Source of the DNA: Candidatus Phycosocius spiralis
GTDB lineage: Bacteria > Pseudomonadota > Alphaproteobacteria > Caulobacterales > Aquidulcibacteraceae
NCBI RefSeq assembly: GCF_030158815.1
Contig: NZ_BPFZ01000001.1
Coordinates: forward strand, 1 to 64,000
Direction of reading: 5' to 3'
DNA length: 64,000 nt
In this document: piece by piece, positions 63,528 to 64,000 of the stretch
Position numbering within the stretch: the first letter of the stretch is position 1
Layout of the letters: every line of letters starts with the position of its first letter
Translations under genes and position numbers: made by a program
Notes under the pieces: model-generated
Database searches by the model: none
The model's input: the letters and a program-made list of their open reading frames with translations, nothing else
What the model was told of the DNA's origin: nothing

Positions 63528-64000
63528 ATGGGTGAGCCAGTTTCACGCACCAAGCGGGCGGTAGCGAGCCCAGAGATTGAGCGCTTAGTATCGCTTCTGG
63601 CAAAATTGCCGGGCATGGGGCCTCGCTCTGCCCGTCGCGCCGCGTTACATCTGTTGCGAAAGCGTGAAACGCTGATGCAGCCACTGGGCGAAGCGCTTGG
63701 CGATGCGGCGCTCAAGATTAAGCAGTGTAGCCAATGCGGTAATTTGGATACGATGGATCCTTGTGCCATTTGTATCGACCCGTCGCGCGATCCCACGATC
63801 CTGTGTGTGGTTGTCGATGTCAGCGATGTATGGGCGCTGGAGCGCTCGGGCGCTTTTTCGGGTCACTATCATATCTTGGGCGGCGTGTTATCCGCCCTCG
63901 ATGGGATTAGGCCGGAGGATTTGCGTATTGGAGGCCTTTTGGCGCGCGTTGGCTTGGGCCAGATACGCGAAGTGGTCTTAGCGCTCGCCGCCACAGTAGA
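63528..64000 (+). CDS. recR: Recombination protein RecR (cut by the window end)
   Basis: Partial gene, 157 codons visible. [30 protein letters not shown] is the helix-hairpin-helix region (residues about 14-43), [16 protein letters not shown] (four cysteines) the zinc finger, and [20 protein letters not shown] starts the Toprim domain. In Toprim the acidic residue expected in CVVE is Val here (codon GTC). The dnaX-ybaB-recR order is conserved. RecR acts with RecO (present at 17.7 kb) in gap repair. Confidence 0.95.
   Translation, partial: MGEPVSRTKRAVASPEIERLVSLLAKLPGMGPRSARRAALHLLRKRETLMQPLGEALGDAALKIKQCSQCGNLDTMDPCAICIDPSRDPTILCVVVDVSDVWALERSGAFSGHYHILGGVLSALDGIRPEDLRIGGLLARVGLGQIREVVLALAATV

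Noticed and set aside
63697-63981. A 94-codon open frame on the plus strand.
   Set aside because: It lies in another frame of recR, whose zinc finger and Toprim motifs are clear; it is a shadow.
1-64000. CRISPR arrays, prophage, toxin-antitoxin or insertion elements.
   Set aside because: No regularly spaced repeats, integrase, transposase or toxin-antitoxin pair was seen on reading both strands.

Overview
This 64 kb window comes from an alphaproteobacterial chromosome. G+C is close to 50% by eye, genes are densely packed, and many are joined by 4-bp ATGA overlaps. Several gene orders are alphaproteobacterial signatures: NYN protein/folK/rpoZ/rsh/pyrE/pdxJ/acpS/lepB/rnc/era/recO, nrdR/rib/nusB/thiL/hppA, and dnaX/ybaB/recR preceded by the 4.5S RNA gene. 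A MucR/Ros regulator, an LdtR-type MarR regulator, a class I PHA synthase, Bpt aminoacyl-transferase and a valine-degradation operon fit a Caulobacterales/Hyphomonadales-like organism. That placement is inferred from gene content and order, not from a database search. No phage, insertion sequence, CRISPR array or integrated element is visible; this is core chromosome.

Layout. 1-8.6 kb: DUF429-like protein, zinc-independent oxidoreductase, NAD synthetase, a secreted crystallin-fold protein, a large M16 protease, ribosomal protein L32 and a clear terminator. 8.7-18.4 kb: uracil-DNA glycosylase and NYN protein facing folK, then the housekeeping run rpoZ to recO (stringent response, pyrimidine, B6, acyl-carrier protein, signal peptidase, RNase III, Era, RecO). 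18.5-28 kb: a diguanylate cyclase, an aldehyde dehydrogenase, and a leftward block phaC - photolyase - FAD oxidoreductase - DUF1365 - cyclopropane synthase-like methyltransferase. 28-36.7 kb: lipoprotein, aminotransferase, homoserine dehydrogenase, FBPase II, RecJ, tRNA-Glu(UUC), ParC. 36.7-46.6 kb: Bpt, MotB, a flavin reductase/dehydrogenase pair, HemB, and a valine catabolic operon (acyl-CoA dehydrogenase, GDPD, hydroxyisobutyryl-CoA hydrolase, hydroxyisobutyrate dehydrogenase) followed by an LdtR-like regulator and a perfect terminator. 46.65-47.65 kb: about 1 kb without a convincing gene. 47.65-54.5 kb: DUF6898 protein, MucR, glyA, nrdR, riboflavin genes, nusB, thiL. 54.6-64 kb: proton-pumping pyrophosphatase, two SH3-domain membrane proteins around a 740-bp gene-free gap, nudC, 4.5S RNA, dnaX, ybaB and the start of recR.

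The most interesting points are: a MucR in which both zinc-binding histidines are tyrosine; a riboflavin cluster whose RibD has only the reductase domain and which lacks ribBA; a photolyase/lipid-modification operon behind phaC; two neighbouring single-pass membrane proteins with periplasmic SH3 repeats; folK and the NYN gene sharing the same CATG as divergent start codons; a terminator-like hairpin inside the coding tail of the DUF6898 gene; and loss of usual residues in DnaX (zinc cysteines) and RecR (Toprim glutamate). I did not find a clearly new multi-gene system; the SH3 pair is the closest to uncharacterised biology.
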